Positions 1 through 6,510 of a stretch of DNA of 6,510 bases are shown here, piece after piece (position 1 is the stretch's first letter; every line of letters begins with the position of its first letter). The DNA comes from an uncultured Opitutia bacterium (GTDB taxonomy: Bacteria > Verrucomicrobiota > Verrucomicrobiia > Opitutales > UBA953). The notes beneath the pieces are model-generated. The model saw nothing but the letters and a program-made list of their open reading frames with translations, was not told where the DNA came from and made no database searches. The stretch is taken from the NCBI GenBank assembly GCA_903829855.1, contig CAIKRN010000183.1:1-6510 (forward strand), in the 5' to 3' direction. Made by a program: the position numbers and the translations under genes.

Positions 1-1
1 C

Positions 2-2863
2 GCCAAACTCCGTCACGTCGCCCACGGACAGTTCAAGTCCGTCACCATCCCGACCCTCTTTGACGCCAAGTCCGGTGCGAAGGGTCTCGAGAAGGCGATG
101 GATGAAGTCTGCCGCCAGGCTGGCCTGCACATCGATGCGGGTATCAACCTAATCATCTTGAGCGATCGCGGCGTCGACCGCAATAACGCGGCCATTCCTC
201 CGCTGCTCGCCGTCTCTGGCCTGCACCACTATCTGATCCGCGAAGGCAAGCGCACCAAGGTCGGCCTGATTCTCGAATCTGGCGAACCGCGCGAAGTACA
301 CCACTTCTGTACCCTAATCGGCTACGGTTGCGCGGGGATTAACCCCTACTTGGCGTTTGAGACCCTGGACGACATGATCAAGCAAGGCCTGCTGGTCGGC
401 GTTGATCACTACACCGCCTGTAAGAACTACGTGAAGGCTGCCACCAAGGGCATCGTCAAGGTCGCCTCCAAGATCGGCATCTCGACCATTCAGAGCTACC
501 TCGGCGCCCAGATCTTTGAGTGCGTCGGTCTCCAGCAGAAGGTCGTCGACAAGTACTTCACCGGCACCGCCACCCGCATCGAAGGTGCAGATGTCGCCGC
601 AATCGCCGAAGAAACCCTGGAACGCCACCGTCGCGCCTTCCCGGAACGCGTTGAAACCGCAGCCACACTCGAAGTCGGCGGCGACTACCAGTGGCGCAAT
701 GAAGGCGAAGGTCACCTCTTCAGCCCTCAGGTCATCCACTCCCTTCAGAAAGCGGTCCGCACGAACAACTACGACACCTTCAAGGTCTACTCGGGTCTGG
801 TAAACAACCAGATGCAACAGATCTTCACGCTGCGCGGCCTCCTGCAGTTCAAGGGACGCACCGCCATCGACATCAATGAAGTCGAATCGATCGAGAATAT
901 CCTGAAGCGCTTCAAAACGGGCGCGATGAGCTACGGCTCAATCTCACAGGAAGCCCACGAAAGCCTCGCCATCGCGATGAACCGCATCGGCGGCAAGTCC
1001 AACACCGGCGAAGGCGGCGAAGATCCGGCCCGCTACACTTGGACCAACGAACAAGGCGACTCTAAGAATTCGGCTATCAAGCAGGTCGCCTCCGGACGCT
1101 TCGGTGTCACGAGCCTTTACCTGACGCAGGCGAAGGAACTCCAAATCAAGATGGCCCAGGGCGCCAAGCCCGGTGAAGGCGGCCAGCTTCCGGGCGGAAA
1201 AGTCTATCCTTGGATCGCCAAGGTTCGCCACTCGACCACGGGCGTGGGACTCATCTCCCCTCCCCCGCACCACGACATCTACTCCATCGAAGATCTTTCG
1301 GAGCTCATCCATGATTTGAAGAACGCCAACCGCGCCGCGCGCGTCAGCGTGAAACTCGTCTCGGAAGTCGGCGTCGGCACCATTGCCACGGGCGTGGCCA
1401 AGGCTCACGCGGATGTCGTCCTAATCTCCGGGTTCGACGGTGGTACCGGCGCTTCGCCGCAGACCTCCATCAAGCACGCTGGCCTGCCGTGGGAACTCGG
1501 CCTAGCCGAAACGCACCAGACCCTGGTCCTTAATAACTTGCGCTCCCGTATCGTCGTCGAAACTGATGGTCAGCTGAAGACCGGCCGTGACGTGGTCATT
1601 GCCGCCCTCCTCGGCGCCGAAGAGTTCGGCTTCGCGACTGCTCCGCTCGTGACGCTCGGTTGCATCATGATGCGTGTCTGCCACCTCAACACCTGCCCCG
1701 TTGGCGTCGCCACCCAAGATCCTGAGTTGCGCAAGAACTTCACCGGCAACCCGGCCGACACCGTTAACTTCATGCGCTTCATCGCCCAGGAAGTTCGCGA
1801 AATCATGGCTCAGCTTGGCTTCCGCACGATCAACGAGATGGTTGGTCGCACTGATGCCCTCGAAGCACGCCATGCCGTCGAACATTGGAAGGCCAAGGGT
1901 ATCGACCTCTCGAAGCTCCTCTACTCTCCGAAGGCCGGACCCGAAGTCGGTCGCTTCTGCACCGAGAAGCAGGACCACGGCCTTGAAAAGGGCCTGGACC
2001 TCTCTGTCCTCCTGGAAAAGTGCAAGCCAGCCATCGAGAAGGGCGAAAAAGTCCGCTACGAGGGCGAAATCAAGAACACCCATCGCGTGGTCGGCACAAT
2101 TCTCGGTAACGAAATTACCAAGAAGCACTGGAACGGCTTGGCCGATGGCACCATCCAACTGAAGTTTAAAGGCAGCGCCGGCCAGAGCCTCGGGGCCTTC
2201 GTCCCCCCGGGAGTGACGATCGAACTCGAAGGCGATGCCAATGACTACGTAGGCAAGGGCCTCAGTGGCGGTCGCATCATCATCTACCCTGACGCCAAGG
2301 CGACCTTCGCGGCCGAAGATAATATCATTCTCGGTAACGTGGCCCTCTATGGCGCTACCTCCGGTGAAGCCTTCTTCCGCGGCATGGCTGGCGAACGTTT
2401 CTGCGTCCGTAATTCGGGTGTGAGCACGGTCGTCGAAGGCGTGGGTGACCACGGCTGCGAATACATGACCGGCGGACGCGTCGTCGTCCTCGGTGCCACG
2501 GGTCGAAACTTCGCCGCCGGCATGAGCGGTGGCGTTGCTTACATCCTCGACGAAAAGGGTGACTTCTCCACCCGCTGCAACAAGCAGATGGTCGGCCTAG
2601 AAAAGCCTGACGCCGCAGACACCGCTGAACTGCGCGACCTCATCCAACGTCACGCTGACCTCACGGGTAGCAAAAAAGCTCAAGCCATCTTGGCCAACTG
2701 GGACGCTTCGCTCGCGAAGTTCATCAAGGTGATGCCCAAGGACTACAAGCGCGTGCTCCAGGCCATCGCCACCGCCCAGGCCAAGGGACTCAGCGGCGAC
2801 GCCGCCCTCAACGAAGCCTTCGAAATCAACTCGCGTGACACCGCTCGAGTTGGCGGCGGCTGA
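2..2863 (+). CDS. gltB: Glutamate synthase (GOGAT) large/alpha subunit, C-terminal part, 5' truncated by the window edge
   Basis: Catalytic subunit of cytoplasmic glutamate synthase, which makes two glutamates from 2-oxoglutarate and glutamine using electrons from GltD. The reading frame is open from base 2, so the first in-frame ATG (98) is internal. 953 of roughly 1,500 family residues are present; the N-terminal glutamine amidotransferase domain lies upstream. Fragment residues ~1-200 are the central domain (DRGVDRNNAAIPPLLAVSG). Residues ~225-620 are the FMN-binding synthase barrel, with MSYGSIS, GEGGEDPARY, PGEGGQLPGGKV and LISPPPHHDIYSIEDL. The 3Fe-4S ligands fit C-x5-C-x4-C at C554, C560 and C565 (1661-1696). 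Residues ~690-860 are the GXGXG beta-helix domain, with repeated glycine motifs (GKGLSGGRI, GVGDHGCEYMTGG, FAAGMSGG). The tail (VMPKDYKRVL) is typical and the stop at 2861 looks natural. gltD follows after 35 nt, supporting an operon and an NAD(P)H-dependent rather than ferredoxin-only enzyme. Minor oddity: HSTTG where E. coli has a Pro-Gly before the LISPPPHHD loop. Identification is very secure. Confidence 0.97.
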   Translation, partial: AKLRHVAHGQFKSVTIPTLFDAKSGAKGLEKAMDEVCRQAGLHIDAGINLIILSDRGVDRNNAAIPPLLAVSGLHHYLIREGKRTKVGLILESGEPREVHHFCTLIGYGCAGINPYLAFETLDDMIKQGLLVGVDHYTACKNYVKAATKGIVKVASKIGISTIQSYLGAQIFECVGLQQKVVDKYFTGTATRIEGADVAAIAEETLERHRRAFPERVETAATLEVGGDYQWRNEGEGHLFSPQVIHSLQKAVRTNNYDTFKVYSGLVNNQMQQIFTLRGLLQFKGRTAIDINEVESIENILKRFKTGAMSYGSISQEAHESLAIAMNRIGGKSNTGEGGEDPARYTWTNEQGDSKNSAIKQVASGRFGVTSLYLTQAKELQIKMAQGAKPGEGGQLPGGKVYPWIAKVRHSTTGVGLISPPPHHDIYSIEDLSELIHDLKNANRAARVSVKLVSEVGVGTIATGVAKAHADVVLISGFDGGTGASPQTSIKHAGLPWELGLAETHQTLVLNNLRSRIVVETDGQLKTGRDVVIAALLGAEEFGFATAPLVTLGCIMMRVCHLNTCPVGVATQDPELRKNFTGNPADTVNFMRFIAQEVREIMAQLGFRTINEMVGRTDALEARHAVEHWKAKGIDLSKLLYSPKAGPEVGRFCTEKQDHGLEKGLDLSVLLEKCKPAIEKGEKVRYEGEIKNTHRVVGTILGNEITKKHWNGLADGTIQLKFKGSAGQSLGAFVPPGVTIELEGDANDYVGKGLSGGRIIIYPDAKATFAAEDNIILGNVALYGATSGEAFFRGMAGERFCVRNSGVSTVVEGVGDHGCEYMTGGRVVVLGATGRNFAAGMSGGVAYILDEKGDFSTRCNKQMVGLEKPDAADTAELRDLIQRHADLTGSKKAQAILANWDASLAKFIKVMPKDYKRVLQAIATAQAKGLSGDAALNEAFEINSRDTARVGGG

Positions 2864-2898
2864 TCACCCACCTTCTCACTTCTTAAATCTTCTGTATC

Positions 2899-4383
2899 AT
2901 GGGAAAACCAACCGGATTTGTTGAATTCCAGCGCGAGCTCCCCCCGGATCGCGATGCCCTCACCCGCATCGGCGACTGGAAAGAGATTCACCATCATCAC
3001 TCGGACGAGAAACTCCAGAAGCAGGGAGCTCGCTGCATGGATTGCGGCGTGCCGTTCTGCCATACGGGCAAGTTGATCAGCGGCATGGCCAGCGGCTGCC
3101 CCGTTAACAACCTGATCCCGGAATGGAATGACCTCGTCTACAAGGGCCTCTGGCGCGAAGCGCTGGAACGCCTGCACAAGACGAACAACTTCCCAGAGTT
3201 CACCGGACGCGTCTGCCCTGCCCCGTGCGAAGGCTCCTGCGTGCTCGGCATGAACAAGCCAGCCGTCACCATCAAGAACATCGAAGTCTCGATCATCGAC
3301 AAGGGTTTTGAGAACGGCTGGGTCATCCCGCGCGCTCCGACGAAACGTACCGGCAAGAAGGTCGCCGTCATCGGTTCCGGCCCCGCTGGTCTTTCCGCCG
3401 CAGCTCAACTCAACTACGCTGGCCATAATGTTACCGTCTTTGAGCGTGCCGACCGCCCGGGCGGCCTCCTCATGTACGGCATCCCGAACATGAAGCTCGA
3501 GAAGAAGGAAGTCGTGCTCCGTCGTGTCTCCCTCCTCGAAGCGGAAGGCGTCACTTTCAAGTGCGGTGTCAACGTCGGCGTCGACATCTCCCCCGAGCAA
3601 CTCCGCAAGGACTTCGACGCAGTCATCCTCACCGTGGGTGCGACCAAGGGTCGTGATCTCCCTCTCCCCGGCCGCGACGCCAAGGGCGTCCATCTCGCGA
3701 TGGAGTTCCTCAGCGCCAACACAAAGAACCTCCTTGATGGCAAGTCTCCCGACGCAACGATCACGGCTAAGGGCAAGGACGTTGTCATCATCGGCGGCGG
3801 CGACACCGGCACCGACTGCGTAGGCACCTCGCTCCGTCACGGCTGCACGTCCGTCGTCCAGCTCGAAATCATGGCGAAGGCTCCCCTCGCCCGCGCCAAG
3901 GACAACCCCTGGCCGGAATGGCCGAAGACCTACAAGGTCGACTACGGCCAAGAAGAAGCCGCGGCGAAGTTTGGCTCTGACCCGCGCGTCTACCTCACCA
4001 CCGCTACCAAGTTTGATACCGATGCCCAAGGCAATCTCCAGGCGGTCCACACCGTCGAGGTCGAATGGAAGAAAGACGATAAGGGTGTCTTCGGCCCGCA
4101 GAAGATTGACGGAACTGAGAAGGTTCGCCCAGCTCAACTCGTGCTGCTCGCCATGGGCTTCATGGGACCTGAACAGCCTCTGCTCGAGGCCTTCGGCGTC
4201 GAGCGTGACGCCCGTTCCAACGTCAAAGCCGACCACGAGAAGTACGTGACCAACCTCCCAGGCGTCTTCGCCGCCGGAGACTGCCGTCGCGGCCAATCCC
4301 TCGTCGTCTGGGCCTTCAACGAAGGACGTGGGGTTGCACGCGAGTGCGATAAGTTCCTGATGGGCAATTCAGAGCTCCCGTAA
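2899..4383 (+). CDS. gltD: Glutamate synthase small/beta subunit, NAD(P)H- and FAD-dependent
   Basis: Electron-input subunit of glutamate synthase: it oxidises NAD(P)H at FAD and delivers electrons through Fe-S clusters to GltB. At 494 aa it is close to the usual length of about 470-490. The N-terminal Fe-S domain has C46, C49, C54 and C67 (CMDCGVPFCH, then GCP) and a second group C106, C110 and C114 (VCPAPCEGSC), the family's pattern for 4Fe-4S clusters. The FAD-binding Rossmann motif GSGPAG is at 159-164, followed by an ERADRPGGLLMYGIP segment. The NAD(P)H-binding motif GGGDTG is at 299-304. The C-terminal FAD-contact motif AAGDCRRG is around 459-465. The ATG at 2899 is the only start after an in-frame TAA at 2884-2886, and the N-terminus MGKPTGFVEFQR is typical of GltD. 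The 35-nt spacer after gltB is pyrimidine-rich and has no Shine-Dalgarno sequence. A run of four histidines (31-34) is natural in this position. Cofactor preference (NADPH or NADH) cannot be read with certainty. Nothing appears broken. Confidence 0.97.
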   Translation: MGKPTGFVEFQRELPPDRDALTRIGDWKEIHHHHSDEKLQKQGARCMDCGVPFCHTGKLISGMASGCPVNNLIPEWNDLVYKGLWREALERLHKTNNFPEFTGRVCPAPCEGSCVLGMNKPAVTIKNIEVSIIDKGFENGWVIPRAPTKRTGKKVAVIGSGPAGLSAAAQLNYAGHNVTVFERADRPGGLLMYGIPNMKLEKKEVVLRRVSLLEAEGVTFKCGVNVGVDISPEQLRKDFDAVILTVGATKGRDLPLPGRDAKGVHLAMEFLSANTKNLLDGKSPDATITAKGKDVVIIGGGDTGTDCVGTSLRHGCTSVVQLEIMAKAPLARAKDNPWPEWPKTYKVDYGQEEAAAKFGSDPRVYLTTATKFDTDAQGNLQAVHTVEVEWKKDDKGVFGPQKIDGTEKVRPAQLVLLAMGFMGPEQPLLEAFGVERDARSNVKADHEKYVTNLPGVFAAGDCRRGQSLVVWAFNEGRGVARECDKFLMGNSELP

Positions 4384-4403
4384 GACTTTCGCCATCGACC
4401 ACC

Positions 4404-4435
4404 GAAGCCCGACTCAATGAGTCGGGCTTCTTGTT
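4404..4435 (+). terminator. Rho-independent terminator after gltBD
   Basis: A perfect 12-bp inverted repeat, GAAGCCCGACTC (4404-4415) and GAGTCGGGCTTC (4419-4430), encloses a 3-nt AAT loop and is followed by TTGTT. It begins 20 nt after the gltD stop codon. The stem is GC-rich, while the T-tract is short and interrupted by G. The opposite strand has no T-run, so it should act mainly on + strand transcripts. It probably ends the gltBD message and separates it from the SulP gene. Confidence 0.85.
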
Positions 4436-4483
4436 GAGAAGATTTCGCCTTGAGTCGAACCCGCCGCCGCCCAACTTGCAGCC

Positions 4484-6082
4484 ATGGCTTTCGTACCCTG
4501 GTTCAAGCCGGCGCTAGCGCGCTCACTTAAAGCGGGGTACAGCCGTTCTGATTTTGCAGCCGACATCTCCGCCGGCCTGTTAGTCGGCGTGGTCGCCCTG
4601 CCCCTTTCGATGGGCCTGGCCATCGCCTCCGGCGTCAGCCCAGAACAAGGCCTCTACACGGCCATCATCGGCGGCGTGGTCGTATCGCTTCTCGGTGGCT
4701 CACGCGTTCAGGTCGCTGGTCCGGCCGGCGCCTTCGTTGGCATCTGCGCCGCGGCGGTCATCACCCATGGGTACCTCGGACTGGCCCTAGCAACCCTGAT
4801 GGCAGGCGTCATGCTCCTGGCTTTCGGCGCCCTGCGACTCGGAAAATATATCGGCTACATCCCGTATCCGGTAGTCATCGGCTTCACCACCGGTATCGCG
4901 CTGATTATCGGCAGCACGCAGATCGATTCAGCCTTGGGCATAGCTGACCCCACGCCGGCGATGCCCGACTTCATCGGCCGCCTCGCCTACGTCCTGCGCC
5001 ACAGCGGCGAAATCTCGTTCGGCGGCCTCGCGGTCTCAGCCGGCACGCTCGCCGTCATCCTCAGCCTTCGAAAGATATCTCTCAAAATTCCTGGTGCGCT
5101 TATCGCCGTCCTGATCGGCACGGGCATGGTGACGCTCCTCGGCGTGCCGGATTCCTCCGTCCAAACCATCGGCTCCAAGTTCAAGGAAATCAGCGCCAGT
5201 TTCCACCTGACAGACTGGAGCGCCGCCCTGCCCGATCGGGCCGCTTGGCTACACAAGGCCTGGGAGGTTCTGCCGCTGGCCTTCGGCATCGGCATCCTCG
5301 TGGGCATCGAGTCGCTGCTTTGCGCGGTCGTGGCCGACGGGATGACGGGCGACCGCCATGACTCCGACACCGAACTCGCCGCCCAGGGCGTGGCCAACCT
5401 CGCCTCGGCCTGCTTCATGGGCCTGCCGGTGACCGGAGTCATCGCCCGCACGAGCACCAACGCCCGCGCCGGTGCGAAGTCCCCGATCTCCGGACTGATC
5501 CATGCGGCGACGATCTTGGCCATCCTGCTCATCCTGGCCCCGCTGGTGAAGCTCATCCCCCTGGCCTCCCTGGCCGGCGTCCTGCTCTCGGTCTGCTGGT
5601 ATATGGCCGAGCTTCCGCTCTGGCCTCGACTGTTCCGCGCGGGTGGTTCCGACATGGTCCTGCTAGTGCTCGCCTGCCTTATCACGGTCTTCGCGGACCT
5701 CATCTGGGCCGTGGGGCTGGGCGTTATCGCCGCCTTCATCTTCCTACTCATCCGCAAAAATTCCCACCCAGAGAAAGATGAACCGGAGAGCATCGCGATC
5801 GAGGAAGCCACCGATGAAATTCGCCTTGTCCTCTCAGGCCACCTCCACTTTGGGCGCGCGGCCGAACCCCGGGCCACGGAAACTCGCCTCAAGAAGAGCA
5901 CCCTCTTCCTGACCTTAGATTTCAGCCATGCACTCTTCATTGATTGCTCCTACGCTCAGGCCATCCGCGAGTTGGCAGCCCACGCACGCAAGCATGGCGT
6001 CGTGGTGCGAGCCACGGGCCTAACCGGCCGAGCGGCGACGGACTTCACCCGCTTCGGCCTGCGGGAAGTCATCGTCGGTTAA
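4484..6082 (+). CDS. SulP-family inorganic anion / dicarboxylate permease with C-terminal STAS domain
   Basis: Inner-membrane transporter of the SulP (SLC26) family, 532 aa. Family members move sulfate, bicarbonate or C4-dicarboxylates; the substrate here cannot be fixed from sequence. The transport domain spans residues ~25-425. TM1 lies near 28-49, followed by PEQGLYTAIIGGVVVSLLGG and the TM3 element VQVAGPAGAF (76-84). The segments ESLLCAVVADGMTGDRHDS and PVTGVIARTSTNARAGAKSP closely resemble E. coli DauA (YchM) as I recall it, a succinate/C4-dicarboxylate carrier that is also regulatory. A charged linker (~427-445) leads to a cytoplasmic STAS domain (~446-532). Its conserved Asp-Ser-Ser-Gly-like loop reads D487-C488-S489-Y490, so the glycine is replaced by tyrosine. 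The ATG at 4484 is the only start between an in-frame TGA at 4451-4453 and the first transmembrane segment. No Shine-Dalgarno sequence is visible upstream. The gene follows the gltBD terminator, so it should have its own promoter, though I could not pick one out. A phosphatase gene starts 51 nt downstream. Family is certain; subtype is moderate. Confidence 0.93.
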   Translation: MAFVPWFKPALARSLKAGYSRSDFAADISAGLLVGVVALPLSMGLAIASGVSPEQGLYTAIIGGVVVSLLGGSRVQVAGPAGAFVGICAAAVITHGYLGLALATLMAGVMLLAFGALRLGKYIGYIPYPVVIGFTTGIALIIGSTQIDSALGIADPTPAMPDFIGRLAYVLRHSGEISFGGLAVSAGTLAVILSLRKISLKIPGALIAVLIGTGMVTLLGVPDSSVQTIGSKFKEISASFHLTDWSAALPDRAAWLHKAWEVLPLAFGIGILVGIESLLCAVVADGMTGDRHDSDTELAAQGVANLASACFMGLPVTGVIARTSTNARAGAKSPISGLIHAATILAILLILAPLVKLIPLASLAGVLLSVCWYMAELPLWPRLFRAGGSDMVLLVLACLITVFADLIWAVGLGVIAAFIFLLIRKNSHPEKDEPESIAIEEATDEIRLVLSGHLHFGRAAEPRATETRLKKSTLFLTLDFSHALFIDCSYAQAIRELAAHARKHGVVVRATGLTGRAATDFTRFGLREVIVG

Positions 6083-6115
6083 GCGGGTTATCTTTGGTTT
6101 GCCGAAAGCAGCGGG

Positions 6116-6129
6116 GCAACCTAGGTTGC
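6116..6129. repeat. Perfect 14-bp palindrome just upstream of the phosphatase GTG start
   Basis: GCAACCTAGGTTGC is a perfect self-complementary sequence in the 51-nt spacer between the SulP gene and the phosphatase gene. It ends 4 nt before the GTG start and contains the only candidate ribosome-binding bases (AGG, 6123-6125). It could be a dimeric regulator's operator, or in RNA a short hairpin (5-bp stem, CUAG loop) touching the ribosome site, or chance. The symmetry is directly visible; any function is inferred. Confidence 0.35.
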
Positions 6130-6133
6130 TCTC

Positions 6134-6510
6134 GTGAGCACCCCTTCCCTTGAAGCCTTGAAATCCGTCGCACTGGCTACGGCCATTGCGGCTGGCGACC
6201 TGCTAGCCAAAGGCACCCAGATGAAGGTGAATGCCTCGACCGATGATGACGTGAAGATGCAAGCCGACATCGACTCGGAACACCTCGTACGCGACATGCT
6301 CAAAGCCACGGGCCTTCCGGTGATCGGCGAGGAACTCGGCGGCGATGCTTCCCTCTACGACGGCGATAGCCTCTACTGGGTTGTCGACCCACTCGACGGC
6401 ACCTACAATTACCTCCGACGCCAACCGTCGACCTGCGTCTCACTTGGCCTGATGCGCGGCAAAGAGCCCGTCCTGGGCGTCATTCATGACTTCACGGGCA
6501 AGAAGACCAC
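6134..6510 (+). CDS. Inositol monophosphatase-family protein, N-terminal part, 3' truncated by the window edge
   Basis: Metal-dependent (Mg2+, Li+-sensitive superfamily) sugar- or inositol-phosphate phosphatase; 125 codons of a protein usually about 260-270 aa are present. The N-terminal helix (LEALKSVALATAIAAGDLLAKG) matches the family's usual opening. The metal-site residues align with human IMPA1: D47 (ADIDSEH), E66 (IGEEL), and D85 and D88 (WVVDPLDGTYNY, residues 82-93). The motif reads DGTYNY where DGTTNF is common. The Asn favours inositol monophosphatase/SuhB-like enzymes over CysQ (DGTKEF) or HisN-like members. The second half, including the last metal aspartate, is outside the window, so substrate is open. 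The start is GTG at 6134: an in-frame TAG at 6122-6124 bars extension, and the next ATG (codon 30) would remove the conserved first helix. A weak AGG lies 8 nt upstream. It may be cotranscribed with the SulP gene, 51 nt away, since no terminator is seen between them. Confidence 0.9.
   Translation, partial: MSTPSLEALKSVALATAIAAGDLLAKGTQMKVNASTDDDVKMQADIDSEHLVRDMLKATGLPVIGEELGGDASLYDGDSLYWVVDPLDGTYNYLRRQPSTCVSLGLMRGKEPVLGVIHDFTGKKT

Noticed and set aside
98..100. ATG at 98 as the start of the first gene
   Set aside because: The frame is open and reads as conserved GltB sequence (HGQFKSVTIPTLFDAKSG) back to base 2, so this Met is internal.
1502..2452. Minus-strand open frame of 316 codons opposite gltB
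   Set aside because: Shadow of the gltB codon pattern; the translation has no family resemblance and it sits over the conserved 3Fe-4S and GXGXG regions.
2991..3002. Four-histidine run near the GltD N-terminus as a possible vector tag
   Set aside because: It falls within the conserved GltD segment WKEIH...ARCMDCG and is native sequence, not an artificial tag.
2743..4296. Long minus-strand open frame (517 codons) opposite gltD
   Set aside because: It lies wholly antisense to a certain gltBD region, shows no recognisable domain, has low-complexity Asp/Val/Ala/Glu-rich composition, and is explained by the rarity of antisense stops under the strong third-position G/C bias.
4431..4483. Promoter for the SulP gene (TTGTTG or TTGAGA as -35)
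   Set aside because: Sequences 16-18 nt downstream are GC-rich and do not resemble a -10 box.
4987..5940. Minus-strand open frame of 317 codons opposite the SulP gene
   Set aside because: Arg/Ser/Pro-rich translation without domains, fully antisense to a well-supported membrane protein.
6083..6115. Possible promoter (TTATCT as a -10 box) before the phosphatase gene
   Set aside because: No matching -35 hexamer at proper spacing; not strong enough to call.

Overview
The window is protein-coding DNA from a bacterial chromosome, GC-rich (about 60% by eye), with all four genes on the + strand and short spacers. No mobile element, CRISPR array, tRNA or rRNA was seen. The proteins are housekeeping types found in many Gram-negative bacteria, so the host cannot be named with certainty. 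The codon preference for C/G in third position, together with three starts that have little or no Shine-Dalgarno sequence, would fit a Verrucomicrobiota-like or similar lineage, but this is a low-confidence guess.

Layout: (1) 2-2863, the C-terminal 953 residues of the glutamate synthase large subunit (gltB), cut by the left edge. (2) 2899-4383, the complete glutamate synthase small subunit (gltD), 35 nt downstream. (3) 4404-4435, a strong stem-loop with a short T-rich tail that probably ends the gltBD transcript. (4) 4484-6082, a complete SulP-family anion permease with a degenerate C-terminal STAS domain, closest by motif memory to the E. coli DauA/YchM type. (5) 6134-6510, the first 125 codons of an inositol-monophosphatase-family phosphatase starting at GTG, cut by the right edge.

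GltB and GltD form the NAD(P)H-dependent GOGAT enzyme. GltD oxidises NAD(P)H and passes electrons through FAD and Fe-S clusters to the FMN and 3Fe-4S cluster of GltB, which converts 2-oxoglutarate and glutamine-derived ammonia to glutamate. The SulP and phosphatase genes lie beyond the terminator and form a separate unit or units. Their pairing raises a possible link to sulfur metabolism, because the PAP phosphatase CysQ belongs to the same superfamily, but the active-site motif reads as inositol monophosphatase rather than CysQ.

No gene-free stretch exceeds about 100 nt. I found no convincing sign of a previously undescribed system. The findings listed are modest sequence oddities.
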